A stretch of 64,000 nt of DNA from Vespula vulgaris (GCF_905475345.1 NC_066607.1:2147501-2211500), one strand, 5' to 3'. Counted from the first letter of the stretch, positions 38,738 through 52,738 are shown. Translations and numbers: made by a program. Notes: generated by a model not told the origin, from the sequence alone.

Positions 38738-41700
38738 TGTAACAAACGTAAGGATCGATGATCAGAAAAACCTTCTGTCAGGCTCCTAAATGTCTTTTCC
38801 AGATCGATACTGTAAACTTTCAAAAAAAAAAAAAAAACAGAAAGAGAGAGAGAGAAAAAGAGACAGTGTGATCGATCAATCGTGATAATCGTGAGACGAA
38901 AGAAATAGTAGGAGATAATTATAATGATCGCGTATCGTATTTTAAAGGAAATTAATGATAATGAATTTAGTTAGTAAAACAATTTTATATAAAATATTCA
39001 TTAATGTCAATATTTAATTATAATATTAGAAATTGAATAATTTCCATTGGTCCTTCGAGTTTGCGATGACGCTTTTTATAATTAATCAAATTAATGAAAG
39101 AATAAATTTATCCGAAAAGAGAATTAAAGATGAGAGTATTAGGAAGAATGAGATAGAAGATATCGACAAGGACACATCGTTCAATGATGATACCACACTA
39201 ACAGGAAGCGTAACCTCGTCGAGGAGGAAACTCCAAGCAGAGGAGACTCTCGAGTTCCTTAATTAGCAAGTTAATCTAGTTACGTCAACCTAGTTATGTG
39301 TTTCGTTAACACATAGGGGATTTACTTGACGGTATAACGAAAAAGAATAACATAGATGGATTTTCTCCGATCGTTTCATTTTTCATCATTTCCACGCTAA
39401 TAATATTAGATTTGTTTAATCAATTAATTTTCGAACAAATTTATACCTACATTTCTTGTGTTCAACAACAATGAAAAAATTCATTCAAAAAGTATATGAC
39501 AATTCTTTCTCATATGACTAGTATACTCGTCGAAAGAAAAAGATACTACAGTTTTTATTATACAAATCAAAATTTTATCAAAGATAAATTAGCCGAAAAT
39601 AATAATCGAAGATAACCACCGAGGATAAAGTTAGCAACATTTCATTCGTCTCGTCTTCGAAATATTCCAATACAATATTTTAGTCTCTAAATTCACAATT
39701 ATCCATTACCTTTTAATCGTTTAATTTCAATTCATACGACAAAAGTATATTTTCTCTCTGTTCTTTCTTTCTTTTTCTCGCACGAAAAATATAATTCCTC
39801 ATAAAATTGTCATATCTTCGTGATGAGTATGCTTGATTAACGAATGAAATTGATTTATGAATGAAGTCGAATTCATTCGATAATCGATAATATCGTTATT
39901 GATATAGATCGTTATAATTTATTAAACTCGTTTGTACTCCATCGTTGTTATTTCTTTTTTATCAGAAAAAAAAATTCGGAATTAATTATGTCACATAATT
40001 CTTATAGTCCTATCAGATAAGATAGGACATTCCAAGACTCCTACGGGTTCTTGATAGAAACTTCGATACCCTTAAGAAGACTCTCATCAGCTTCGAAGAT
40101 TGTCGGCTCTTAGCTGGCTTTTACTCTTCACGAAACAAAGGGTATTACGAGAACGGGAAGGCATTTAAAGAGGCTCTTGAATTATTTGCAAATGCGAATA
40201 TCTATTCGTTCTCATAATCGTTAAGAACAGTGGCTTGTTTCGTGTAATTTTTATACACCGTTTTCTCCTCGTCTCTTGATGATCGAAGACAAAAAAAAAA
40301 AAGATTCGATGTTTCTGCGTTTAATATCGTAAAAAAACATTTCTTTCGTTTATCACCAAGTTATCATTCTTACTTCTCGTTTTTTTTTTTTTTCATTAAT
40401 TTTTTTGCATATTTATCTCTTTATCATATGATAAATAAGTATGTACTTTAGTTATGTCATTTCGTTGCATCTTTTTTGTTTCATTTATATTCCTGTTTAT
40501 TCGTGTAAGAAGAGAGAAATATAAAAAAAATTATACTCGTATTTATTTAATTTCATTTCTTTCTTTTTTCGTCGAACGATCTTCGATGTCGATGTCGATG
40601 TCGAAGAAGAAGAAGAAGAAGAAGAAGAAGAAAAAGAAAAAAAGAGATTACAGAGAAGTTCGTATTCCCAACAGAGAATACGAAACTCGACGTTACTTCT
40701 CATGATATTTTATTTAACTTAAAAATTATTATATCAATATCGAAATATTCAGACTTATCCATATAAACGAAAAAATATGAAAGAACGTATTATGTACGAT
40801 CCAACGCCTCTGGATTTCTTAATAACTACGTATTAAAACGGTAAGGCTCCTAGGTCCACAAGGTTATCGTGTAATTTCAACCTTGAATGACTATGAACTA
40901 TGAAACGTGACTTTTCGGATAAAGAAAAAGTAAACGAAAAAGTAAAGAACAAACGACGATGATTTACGCGAAAGCAGCTCGTCGAAATCGTTCGATTTCC
41001 TCTTTATCCTTTATTTACCTTAATACGGTGCACCACCGGAAAGAACAATTAATTTCCCGATGGAAATTCAGTCCAGCGGGAAACGTCGAAAAACGAACAA
41101 TCAGGATTATTGCGACTCTTTTTTTCAGCTCCAACTTTTTTTTTTCTTTTTTCTTTTTTTCTTCTTCTTCTTCTTCTTTTCTACGTCAAAGCGTGCAACA
41201 ATACGTCATGTGCTATTCAAGCTTCTTTATCTTCTCTCTCTATCTCTCTTCTCTTTTTACAAACTATATACGCTTCTCCGATGTTTACTTTTCCGATTTT
41301 CGATAACGAAAATAAATATACCTGTCGATTAGTCGAGATGTTTGAAACAAAAAAAAAGGAAACGACGAAAAGAAAACAATATTTTTTTATAGATATTCGT
41401 AAGTAGTCAGTTCTTTAGAAACTTTACGAATCCTCTGTTGAACTAATAATAGAGTTTATATTTGATATTTCCTCTCGAGAAATCGCAAAATATTGAGTTA
41501 ATTTCTGTTCTTTACTTGCAAATCGATTACATTTCTTTTACACTCTTTTAGAATTCGAGATTCTAATAGTCGTATATTAAGAATCTAACATCCTGATCTT
41601 AGTTTGAATATTTATATTTAAATGTATTTTCGTTTGTTTGTATACAAAATTAATAATTCTTATTCTTGCTCGTTCATCGAAAAAAAAATAATAATGTCAA

Positions 41701-42076
41701 ATTGTACATAAAAGTAATTGATTTGAAAACTACTTCGATCGAATTTCTTTTTATTACGATTAATCGACATTAGTTTGCGATTAGTGGATTAAAATGAATT
41801 TAATGTTGCAATAGCTTCGATCGATCCTTTTTCGAGTAAATTAATGCTCGAACGTTCAACGAATCAAAAGATTCGACGAAGTATTGTGAAAATGTTCACG
41901 AGGCCGCTCAGGATGGAAATTTTATCGAAAAATAGAGTAGAAAATAAAAGCAAAAAATAAAATAAAAGAAGAAAAAAAAGGGAAAGATAGAAATTAACAA
42001 AAAAATTTTCCTCGGAGATAGTTCGTTAGCGTTGTTACAGAGGTGTCACGCAAACGAGGATGTAAATGAATCGTAC
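38738..42076 (-). other. 5' intron or flank of the mGluR-like gene
   Basis: A good acceptor (TTGTTACAG on the minus strand) sits directly before AGG-ATG of the receptor, so at least one upstream exon exists. No exon is certain within this stretch. A plus-strand ORF at 39033-39266 has a non-repetitive acidic/Ser/Arg C-terminal half but no recognisable domain. (GAA)n lies at about 40603-40633. Confidence 0.45.
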
Positions 42077-42148
42077 CTTGGTGGTCGCATTTTCCAGCAT
42101 GCTACGTATTTCACCACGCTCGTGTTTCGATATAAAACTCGATTCCAT
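42077..42148 (-). CDS. Possible in-phase upstream exon of the mGluR-like gene
   Basis: The minus strand opens with ATG at 42148 and reads 24 non-repetitive codons (MESSFISKHERG...ENATTK) to a donor AAG|GTACGA. It ends in phase 0 and the receptor's first acceptor (38737) also opens in phase 0, so splicing would add MESS...TTK-R before the signal peptide. Alternatively the stretch is 5'UTR or chance. On the plus strand the same DNA follows a possible acceptor (GTTGTTACAG at 42040), so orientation is not settled. Confidence 0.3.
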
Positions 42149-42204
42149 TTTATCTCGAAACTTTCGATGAACAATTTAATACATATAATATATATATATA
42201 ATAT

Positions 42205-42237
<33 letters not shown>

Positions 42238-43026
42238 TCCATCGTTTCGGCCGAATTAAAAGTGATCGTCGTTACAATTTTTATGGCATAGAAATATGAG
42301 AGAAAGAAAAAAAATTATATATATATATGCACAATTGTATATGTATGTATTCACATATATTTGTAGATATAAAATTTGGACGATTACGTCTTGTTCCTCG
42401 AGAACACGTAAAAATTATGGAATTTTTAATAAAACCTGATACAAATGTGATACTTTTTCTTACGCTTTGAGATTGTTCATTATCCCTGATTTTATATTAA
42501 TTAACAACAATAATGAAAACGGATTTAATTCTCGATCGATTTTGACGAACGATGTCTCATTTTAAACACGAATGATTTGATCTAAGAAGCTGCTTTTTCG
42601 AATGTTCGATAAAACTTTATCTTCTTTCGAAAAGAATCTTGTTCAAAAATTCTGTATTCTTTTGAGAATAATTTACCCACAAATATAAATCTTTTTGCGT
42701 GAGAATCGTTCTCCTATTTCTTTCATAGTTCATAATTCGTTCATACCTTTCGACGAAGTCAGATATTAGTTTCGAGCGAAATGTGAGTGAACGGTCTTAA
42801 ATAACATTTATAAAAGGGAGAAAAATAGAGAGATAGGGAAAAAGATAGGGAACAAAATAGAGAGAGAAAGAGATAGATAGATAGAATTATATTTTTCTTA
42901 CGATCGGAAAAAGATTTATACTTTCTCACGATGTTATCGTAGAATAAATGGACGAAGAAGAAGTTTGATCGTCGTTAAAGTTTATAAAAACTTCGTTTCG
43001 AAGAGGCTGACAGCGAAAAAGAGAAA

Positions 43027-43034
<8 letters not shown>

Positions 43035-43084
<50 letters not shown>
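43035..43084 (+). repeat. (GA)n microsatellite
   Basis: About 25 uninterrupted GA units. Confidence 0.95.
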
Positions 43085-43087
<3 letters not shown>

Positions 43088-43511
43088 ATTTTCAACGGGA
43101 GCTTAAACACGAGCAACGATGAAACATTTTTGAGAGCGGTTGTGACTCGTCTACCACGATAGGACAGATATAAGCGGCTTATCATGGTTTTACGTACGGT
43201 CTACGGTTGGTATCCCAGAACTCAAACTTTCGCAATTTCTTCTCGATCGTAGAGATATCGTTCACGCGAAATATATTATTCGTTGATAATAAAACGAAAA
43301 AGAAAAGAAAAAAAAAATAAAGAGAGAGAAGAAAAAAAGAGGAAGATAGAGAGCAAAAATAAGAAATAAATTGACTTTCGTAACTAGCTTTTCTTTTTCG
43401 ATAAATTTCCAATCACGATGACCACCGAATGAGAATTCTATTTCTCGTTGTTATATTCTCCTTTATCGATCTCATCTCGCGAAGTAATCTCGAATACGAC
43501 AAAATCGAGAT

Positions 43512-43552
<41 letters not shown>

Positions 43553-43997
43553 TTTATATAAAAAAATATATATATAAATATATTTTTTCTCGATAAAAAC
43601 TCTGTTAAAAAAGGATATCTTCAAGAGAGTTCTAATAAGATCGACGTATCGATCCATCGATAAAGCTTTTCTTCAAGGAATATTCGAAGAGTCGAACAAT
43701 AGAAAATCTATATTATACGTACTCGATCCGTAAGGTCATATGGCACAGCAGTACTAGTTCGTTCCTTGCACTAGAATTTTTCAATGGAAATATACTCGAG
43801 CATTCTCATACTCTCTTTCTCTCTCTCTCTCTTTCTTTCTCTGTCTCTCATTTTCTCTCATTCCTTACGCGTTTCAAAACGCGAGAACTATCCTCTCGTG
43901 GCTTACCCATCGAGACTACTACTTGCCAATAAAGTAACCGGTGAACTCATATACAAACCAATAAATTTTTTACCAACACATTCGTAGAGAAACAGTC

Positions 43998-44003
<6 letters not shown>

Positions 44004-44073
<70 letters not shown>
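44004..44073 (+). repeat. (GA)n microsatellite
   Basis: About 35 uninterrupted GA units. Confidence 0.95.
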
Positions 44074-44077
<4 letters not shown>

Positions 44078-45025
44078 TATATTTTTTCGAAAGGAACACG
44101 TGGAGAGAATAAATTTCCAGATTGGTATATTTATCTTATATATGTGTGCGTATATGCGTACATGCTCGTGTGTATATATACATATATATATATTCGTACG
44201 TAAAGTCACGTTGTTGGATATTCGACGTGTTCTATTCTATTGGAAAAAGAAAAATAGTTCCACCGTCCGTATATTTTCCTGAGAGGAGTTAGAAGTGGAG
44301 TAAGTGAGTAAGTACGTTATCGTAGAAGATGATTTTCGTGTTCGAAGTTCGAAAACGCAACGAGATGAAAGATCGTATATAGATGGAATATGAAGCGGAG
44401 TCCTCTCGTGAACGGAATAACGTAATGGACCATCTCTCTCTCTCTCTCTCTCCCTCTCTATCTCTATCTTTATCACTCTCTCTATCTATCTTTCTCTCTT
44501 TCTCTCGACAACCAGAATTCCCTTCTTTGAAATGGAATAAGAGTTTTCCGATCGGCCGTGACTTTGAAAGCCGAATCGAGAATTCGATAGGAATTCTTTT
44601 CGCTAGAGGGATTTCTCGTTCGAGAAATCTTTGGCTACGTAGAAAATTGTATGAGGAAAAAGGATCGCCCTTATTTTCCTCGTTCGTTCTTTCTTTCTCT
44701 TTTTCTTTCCTTATTTCTTTTTTTCTTTCTTTCTTTCTCTTTGATTTGTTTGTTTCTTTCCTTTTTCTTCTTCTTTTCTTCTTCTTCTTCTTTTCTTTCT
44801 TCCTTTTTTTCTTTTGTTAACGATCAAACTCTCGTTAATTCGTTAATCACGTATATCTACTTATGTACATATGTAAATTACTTATTTAATTTTTTAATTC
44901 CTCACTTATTTATTTCGATGATTAAAACGAATGAATCCATGATACACGATTTTTTCTATGTAAATGAAATTTTGCCTCTACCTAACATTTTTTTCTCTAC
45001 GTAATTGAGTGTCTCAAAATTCCTC

Positions 45026-45072
<47 letters not shown>

Positions 45073-45666
45073 ATAGAATCGCGTGTTAATCTTATTATCG
45101 AGTCGCTCGAAAAATTTCGGAAATGGTAGGACTGTCAATTACGCAAACAATTCCAATATCAATGAACGAAACGTTCATCCGAACGACGCTCTCGTGCGTA
45201 ATAATGAATCGTTGTGATTAAAGAGAAAGAAAAAAGAAGAAAAAAAAAAGAAAGAAAAGCCTGCTGTTCGCTTTCGAAAACATGAAAGAGAGTTGTTTGG
45301 TATTCTTTTCTTTCTTTTTTTTTTTTTTTTATTTTTCATTCCCTTTTTTTGGCGTGTTAACTGCAAGACTGCAGTGGTACAAGTCAGCCAAAAGTCAGTC
45401 CACTTGATCGCACTTTGATTTACAATACGAATTTGAAATTAGTGATATTTGCAGCAGACAGAAACGCTAAATGCAATTGGGAAAGAACGTATACTCTTGT
45501 TACTTTGTAGATTTGCTGAGGTCAAAATTATGCAAAGGGCAAAGCGACGAGAGGGCCCGTAAATTAATTAATCGCGTTATTGCTCGACGGACAATAATGA
45601 ACGGGGCCATGTTATGCGAGCTGACGCCCGTACATTTGTACACTACTATGTGTCTGTTTCTCTGTG

Positions 45667-45713
<47 letters not shown>

Positions 45714-45882
45714 CTTCTCTTTTGCTCTTTCATACCCAACAAAATTCTCATTTGACAAAGAGGATCTGCTCAGAGAAAAATACTTTTCGATGACCGCAGA
45801 AAGATCCGAAACATTGTAGAAATATATTAACGAGCTTTACTAATAATAACGGCAAAACAATAATAACGATAATGACAAAGAT

Positions 45883-45883
45883 G

Positions 45884-45934
<51 letters not shown>

Positions 45935-45948
45935 GTAATAATAATAAT
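45883..45948 (+). repeat. (AAT)n trinucleotide array
   Basis: About 20 AAT units with one AGT interruption. Confidence 0.95.
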
Positions 45949-47167
45949 GAGAAGAATAATAATTTGCTCGAATGAAATATCGTGTCTGTCTTTTGTATTC
46001 TTTTTTTGTTATGGATATAATACTGAATATAGTCGTTCGTAAAATGAAAGCAAAAACCAAAAAGAAAGAAATCGCGGATATAAGTAAATAGGACAAAAGA
46101 AATACACGAGCATGATTAATTCTTTTGAACGAAAAACTTAATTTGATCGAAGAAATTAACAAGCAGATCACATGAAAATCAAATCGTTTTAGTTTTTAGA
46201 TAGATAAATAATTCGCGAATGAAGAGAAGATGCAAATGTGAGTAAGAGGAAAGAACAAAATATTATTTATAAGAGTTCTTCTTTAAATAGTATTCAACGA
46301 AATCGTCCAAGAAAGAAATGAACGATACGATCGATATTAATCGTTTATAAATATTAAATATCTCTGATGATTATCGTCCTCGTCGTTCGAGCGTACCTTC
46401 CTATAGCTAAACAAAAAGAAAAAAAAAAAAGAAAGAAAAGAAAAAAAGAAAGAAAAAAGAAAGCGTCGCTTTAATCGCGATTTAACTCTTTCGTGTCGAG
46501 CCAATAAACACGCAATGTATTATTTCAAAAGCCGATCTACATTATATAGTTATTATAAATATCTACGAAAGTACGTATAAATATTATTGTTTTGTCTTCT
46601 TCTTTCTTGTTCTCATTTTTTTCCTTTCTTTTTATTTTTTATCTTTTTTCATTTCGATATTTACAGTCATTATTTGTTCTCTCCGATGTTATAATGGATT
46701 AACTGCGTTTTTGTGTTTATGTGTACGTGTGTTATTTTTTTATTTTTATTTGTTCTTCTTTTTTTTTTTTTTATTGAATTTACGTATTACGTAAAAAATA
46801 CACATACGAACGCACGTTGCAAATACGTTGCGTATACGTTTTGCACATACACACGATTTTTCCCGGAGTATATTCTCATACTGTGTGTTAATTAAGTTAA
46901 AACCTTCGTCATTAGTTAAAATTGACATTAAAAGCTGTTGAGACGACGTAGAATCGTTTAAATGCGATTCGCGTTTCCACCGGCGGAATGTTAAAAACGT
47001 TGAAAACGTTTAACGTCGCATTGTTCTTTCACATCCAACGACAAATCTGAAAATGTTGGAATCAAAACTTGATCAAAATTTTTCATATTCGTTTACCGCG
47101 ATCGTACAATACATCATATCAGTCAAATTATGTTGCGTTTCAATCGCTACACGATTTTCAATATATG

Positions 47168-47220
<53 letters not shown>

Positions 47221-48058
47221 CGTTCACGATGTCTTTTCACCCCATCGTTTTCGTAAAATGTAATTGATATAGTTGGACTCTTCGACGTTTTAAAAAAATT
47301 GGAACGTCTTGGACTCGAAAGGTTTCGAAGAAAGTACAAAAGTAAAAACAACTTTACTGGTAATCTCTGTTAACTCCCATTGGATTAGAAAAGATCCTGT
47401 TTCGAGGATCCCTTTTTAAAGAAAAATAAAGAATTTTCTATGGGACTTTCTAAGGAGATAAGCCCGTAAAAGCATAGACTAAGGGCCAACAGTATTCTAT
47501 TGTTCTACCATTTCTCTATTCCCTTCTTTGTCTTTTCCTTTCCTTCCTTCCCTTTTCTTTACTCCTTTCTTTCTCTTTCTTTTTGTTTTTTTTCCTTCTT
47601 TTTCTACTTCTACTCCTATTTCTTCTACTTTTTCTACTTCTTCTACTTCTTCTTCTTCTTTTTCTTTCTCTTCTTCTTGTTAGAATGCAAGCTTTAATGT
47701 TAAAAGTAATAAGAGACTACTCAAAAGGATTAAACGAAACGTAGTAGTATATCTCTAACTACACAAAAGATAATTTTTGCAAAATACTACGCATTTCTAT
47801 CCACTTTTATTCTCCCGCTTTGAAACACGTCCCTTGAAATTCAACGAAACGTATAAATATGTATATAAAATATAGGCATATATAAGTTATTTCATCTACT
47901 CTCTCTCTCTCTCTCTTTCTCTCTCTTTCTTTCTGTCTCTCTTTCTCTGCATTGTGACAATTTAAATAATAAAAGAAAAGAGAAAAAGGAAAAATAAAGG
48001 ATAGAAAAAATAAAAGAAATAAAAACCAAGAGAAACGAGGGCGCATCATTGCGTCTGT

Positions 48059-48065
<7 letters not shown>

Positions 48066-48110
<45 letters not shown>
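48066..48110. repeat. (AT)n microsatellite
   Basis: About 22 AT units. Confidence 0.95.
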
Positions 48111-48114
<4 letters not shown>

Positions 48115-48479
48115 TGATGAATACATTACATATTTCATATAATGAAGAATCGATTTCATTAAATAATAAAATATATATCAAATAAAAATTAAAAATTCTT
48201 AAGATCAAACACTGTTTCCATTCTTTTTCTTTTTTTTCTTTCTTTCTTTCCTTTAATTTTTACATTACATCGATTCACACTGCATATCTTGCTTTCTTAC
48301 ATTTATTTATTTTTATTTTTTTCCTTTTTTTGTTTAAGAAAGCATACATATTTTCCTTCCAGTGATCTCGAATCATTGGAATCGAGTATGAGCGAGATGG
48401 ACGAGATGATTTTATTTTCTACGATTTTCAACAAATATTTGCCTTTTATTCCTGGGTAGACATTTCCGACGCCCCAAAG

Positions 48480-48529
48480 AGAGAGAGAGAGAGAGAGAGA
48501 GAAAAAGAAAGAAAGAGAGAGACAGAAAC

Positions 48530-48571
<42 letters not shown>
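48480..48571 (+). repeat. (GA)n microsatellite, interrupted
   Basis: GA units with AAAG and CAGAAACAGA interruptions. Confidence 0.9.
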
Positions 48572-48574
<3 letters not shown>

Positions 48575-48730
48575 CTTTCCAAGCGTTCCATCGTACCAAA
48601 GAAATTTCGACGCGACGAGAGAAAGACGTTGAAAATAGAAATGGGAAACGATTCGACGGTAATTAAAGTCCGTTCGAGTCGTTTTCTCGAATGTTTCGAG
48701 AGACAGATAGACAGATATATAGACAGACAA

Positions 48731-48761
<31 letters not shown>

Positions 48762-49149
48762 CGAAAATTTCGGAATAGAGATGAAATAGTTCGCAGAAAA
48801 TGAGAAAACAGCTAGAGCGCCGTAATAAAAAGAAAATCGCGAACAAAAGTATCCAAGTACTTCATCACGTTACACACCATTTCTCCCTTTTTATAAAATT
48901 CCCTTAAAACCGTTGTTTCTATCATTAGTTCTTTCCCTCTCTCATTCTCTTTCATTTTATTTCTAATTTGAAATACACCGAAATAATCTTGTGTGTCTCG
49001 CAAGATTGAGAGTTGAAATCACACGATAATTCTGATTAATTTCGTTTCCTTGATTTGTTTCATATTTTGTTTAATAACAATGCATGCAAATATTCTCGCA
49101 ATCGCAATTCGATTCTCGTTACATATTAATTCGATATCTTCTCTCGTTT

Positions 49150-49180
<31 letters not shown>

Positions 49181-49478
49181 TTGACTAAGTATAAGTGCGT
49201 TTTATATTTCTTACGTTACTTTTTCTTTCCATTTCTAGTGAGTCTTACCAAACCATTCCCTTGAATAAAGTTATGCGCATTTCCTTCCGCCCATTTATAA
49301 AGTTTTCAGTAACGATTCTTGTTTTCAAGATGGAAAGAGCTTTCCTTGAATGTTCCGTAAAACCTCACTCTTTGCTTTTCGTTTCTTCCTTCTTAACATA
49401 ATCGTTGCTTTTCACTGGACGAAGTGAGTACGCTTCTCTCTCTCTCTCTCTTTCTTTTACTCTCTTTTTCGATCTTCT

Positions 49479-49517
<39 letters not shown>

Positions 49518-50248
49518 TAACAAAATTTACTTGTTTTTTCATCATTAAAAATTTCCACAATAAATTCTATTTCAATATAATTGTCCTACTTTTATCGAGA
49601 ACAAATAATACAATTACCTTTAATACTAAATAATAATTAACGATTAGTAATAATTACCTATAGTTACAATAATAATAAGCGTATACGTCTAACAAATGAT
49701 TTCTCTTCGATCGATAAATAATTAGAACGTCCGACGTATCCATCACTAATTTTCACCAACCGGTCTAATTTCAACTCTATTCGAAACAATAAGCCGACAG
49801 TTGGCCGATATCGGCCAAATATTAGAACAATATTGAACGACATCAAAATTGATGTCACGAATTTGAATATAAGTTTTCAATATAACTAGATGATGATATT
49901 TTAATATCTTCGAATATTGGACATTAAACCATGAAAGAATTTATTCGGTGAATTCTAAACATTGAGTCCTAATATTTTCCGAGAAAACTATCATCATAAA
50001 ATACCATCAAAAAAGAAATAAAAAGAAGGAGAAAAAGAGAGAGAAAAAAAGAAATGGAATCGTATAATGCCTGAACATAAAAGAGTCACGTGTGTCGCGT
50101 AAACCGCAAGTCTCATTTCAAGAAATTCGATTTAATCTCGTAAAAAAGCAAATAACAATAATAATAATAATAACAACAACAATAACGACAACAATAATAA
50201 ATGATGAAAGAAGAAGAAGGATGAAAGAGAGAAGATAAAAAGATTTAC

Positions 50249-50330
50249 CCACTTTGATCCAGCTCATTCAGAAGATCCTCCTCACATTCGCAACAACATC
50301 GACGGATGATTAGGTGTCCAGCATGTTCCA
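50249..50330 (-). other. Exon-like open segment on the minus strand
   Basis: Reads about 27 codons including HLIIRRCCCECEEDLLNELD and ends at a donor AGTGG|GTAAAT. No ATG is in frame and the acceptor (ACAAG before 50330) lacks a pyrimidine tract. It could be an internal exon of an unrecognised gene or chance. The plus strand also reads a Cys pair motif (MIRCPACSTC), so orientation is uncertain. Confidence 0.2.
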
Positions 50331-50726
50331 CTTGTTTTCAAAAGATTTCTTTTTCGAAAAGAATAAATAGAAAAGATCGAAAGAGAAATATCATACGAGA
50401 GACAAAAAACGAGTACAAAAAACGATCGAAATTCTTGAACAATACGATTACACTAATTCTCCCTTTTTTCAATTTTAATTTTCGCGTCAAAACAATACGA
50501 TAATAAAATAATCAAAGTGTGATTAGAAAAATGATGAATATACGACGATTAAATAAATAGTTAATTAGTTAAATAGATAGATAAATAAAGAGAAAAAAAG
50601 AGACGGTAAGATATAGTAAGAGATAATAAGAGAGATCTCACGGAGGTAGAACGTGTTGCCGTCTATACGGCGTCGCGACGATCACTGCGAGCGACGACGC
50701 GACGTTGTCTCTGACCTCTCTTCTCT

Positions 50727-50757
<31 letters not shown>

Positions 50758-52735
50758 TTCTCTCTCTTTCTATCTCATAGCGCGCGTGTGGAGGTTGGGA
50801 GCTCGCGCTCGCGCGTTACGACTATATACCTATGTAAGTACATATATATGTGTGTGTTTGTATGTATTATATATACATAGGTATGTAGGAAAACGAAAGG
50901 AGGTAAACTATCACAAAACGTTTGTTGTTCGTTCGCGTTTTATACTTCCCTATCGTCTTTATCTTGTTTCTCTCTCTTTCTCTCTCTCTTTTTTCACTTC
51001 AAAACACCATGAAAATTTCTATATGAGTGAGTGGATGACGATATTCCCTAGCCGCCCACCCTCTCAATCCCCAATCCCCTGCTCAGCCCAACCACGATGA
51101 TGATATTTTGATTCAGTTTACTCGAGTTTGCACGACATGAAGGTATTGTTTTGTTGATGCGTTCTAACGTGTGGGTGTATGTACATATGTACATTGTAGA
51201 TACGTAGATACTACGGTGCTCGTATGTATCCACGGTGTAAAGTCCCGATCCTTTGATCTCCATCGTTGTCCTCTTTATTACCTTTTAATCGGCGAATAGG
51301 TTATCGATTCTATCTTCTAACATTTCTCCACCGAAGAGATTTTATCCGACCGACAAAATAAATCTTTTTGGTTTAACATCGTACCATCGAGGAAATAAAA
51401 AGAAGGACATATATATAATTTTTTTACAATCTTTTTTTCTTACGATCAATTATATTTAATCTTTTAATTTCGCCGTGTTTTTTTTTAAACTGTCGACGAA
51501 CTTTATTCAAATATATTAATAACAACGTCCGAAAGGAAATACATTTGTTACCCTCTTTTCTTTTCTCTTTTTCCTTTTCTTCTTTAATTAATCTTCATTA
51601 AAATAACGTTTACATTCACGATAGATATACCATACCATATAACTATTATTATCGACATAATCCTCCTTTCTAAAGACATAATTATCCATCTCCAGTTCCC
51701 AAATACCTAATTGTAACTGTTATACCTATCTCTATAACTGTTATACCGTACGATCGATCTCGGATCTTGAACGGGGATGACGGTAATTGGAAAGATACGA
51801 TCAAGCCAATCGTATTAATCTGTTCCGAACCAAGGAACACCCTTGAAGATCCTTGATTAACCCTATCCCCGAGCGAATAAGAAGAGCATCGATGCGAAAA
51901 ACCTTAGGTATCTATCCTTCCCTCTTACTCCTCTCCCTGCTAACCCTTATCTCAACGAACCGAAACCGTTAACAAGAATTGTTCTTTTCCGCATAGCGAA
52001 ATGAAACCACCCATTTAAAACTGCAATCTGACGATTCTCGGAATCCTCGGAATAAAGCAAAAAGGGTGACGACCGAGGTAGGGCGAGATTGTACGAGTGT
52101 AGAGAAGTTGGGGTTGCGTCTGGGTTGGGGTTGAGAAAGGTTATGATCATCAGGAGTGAGAGTATGATCTCGACGACTATGAAAGTCGATCGAGCGTGAA
52201 ACAAAAAAAAAAGAAAAAAATAAAAACTGAAAGGAAGGAGAAAGAAAAAAGATCGAAAGTAGTAGCAAAAAATAAGGAACAAGAAAAAGAAGAAGAAGAA
52301 GAAGAAGAAGAAGAATAAGAAGAATAAGGAAGAGGAAGAAGAGGAGAGCCATGCCAGCCAAGCTCTTTTCCCTTTTTCCTCGTGTCGTTTGAATCTTCGA
52401 ACGGCCGTGACCCGTAAGAACAAGTCGTTCAAGTGGATAAGCTATGCGTCGTGTATTCCAAGAGAGTAAGGGAAGATTTATCTTTCTGTCTCTTTCTCTT
52501 TATCTTTGTATCTCCCTCTCTCTCTCTCTCTTTCTCTCTCTGTCTCTTTTTGTCTTTCTCTCTCTCTCTCTTACTCCGCTCACCCCTTTCACACCTAGCA
52601 GTGCACCCTGTACCACCAGAGAGGACTACACGTCGGCTGCTGGATCAATAGCGGTTTGCAGGGTGTAGATACTAGGATGTCAAGATAATTTAGTACGATA
52701 GCACTATCGTCTCTCTCTTTTCATTTCATTCTCTT

Positions 52736-52738
<3 letters not shown>

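Larger units (their letters stand above)
42149..50248. other. Repeat-rich segment without a supported gene
   Basis: Contains (GA)n at 43035-43084, 44004-44073 and 48480-48571, (CT)n at 45668-45715, (AT)n at 43519-43551, 45031-45070, 47177-47216 and 48066-48110, and an AAT array at 45883-45948. Unique sequence stands out at 45360-45650 and 43180-43290. It may be intron of the receptor gene if its promoter is near 50.7 kb. Confidence 0.45.

Noticed and set aside
43182..43290. Minus-strand frame ending KFEFWDTNRRPYVKP
   Set aside because: Short, no ATG near the non-repetitive part, and no splice context that would link it to a gene.
48360..48470. Possible exon after CTTCCAG with DLESLESSMSEMDEM
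   Set aside because: The minus strand is equally open and coding-like, there is no supporting donor, upstream exon or domain, and the evidence does not favour either strand.
49195..49401. 67-codon hydrophobic ORF
   Set aside because: It begins at GTG, has no ATG or signal peptide in context, and shows no recognisable motif.
50306..50345. Zinc-finger-like MIRCPACSTC peptide on the plus strand
   Set aside because: Only two Cys pairs, no second half of a finger, and the frame becomes Lys/Arg low complexity.
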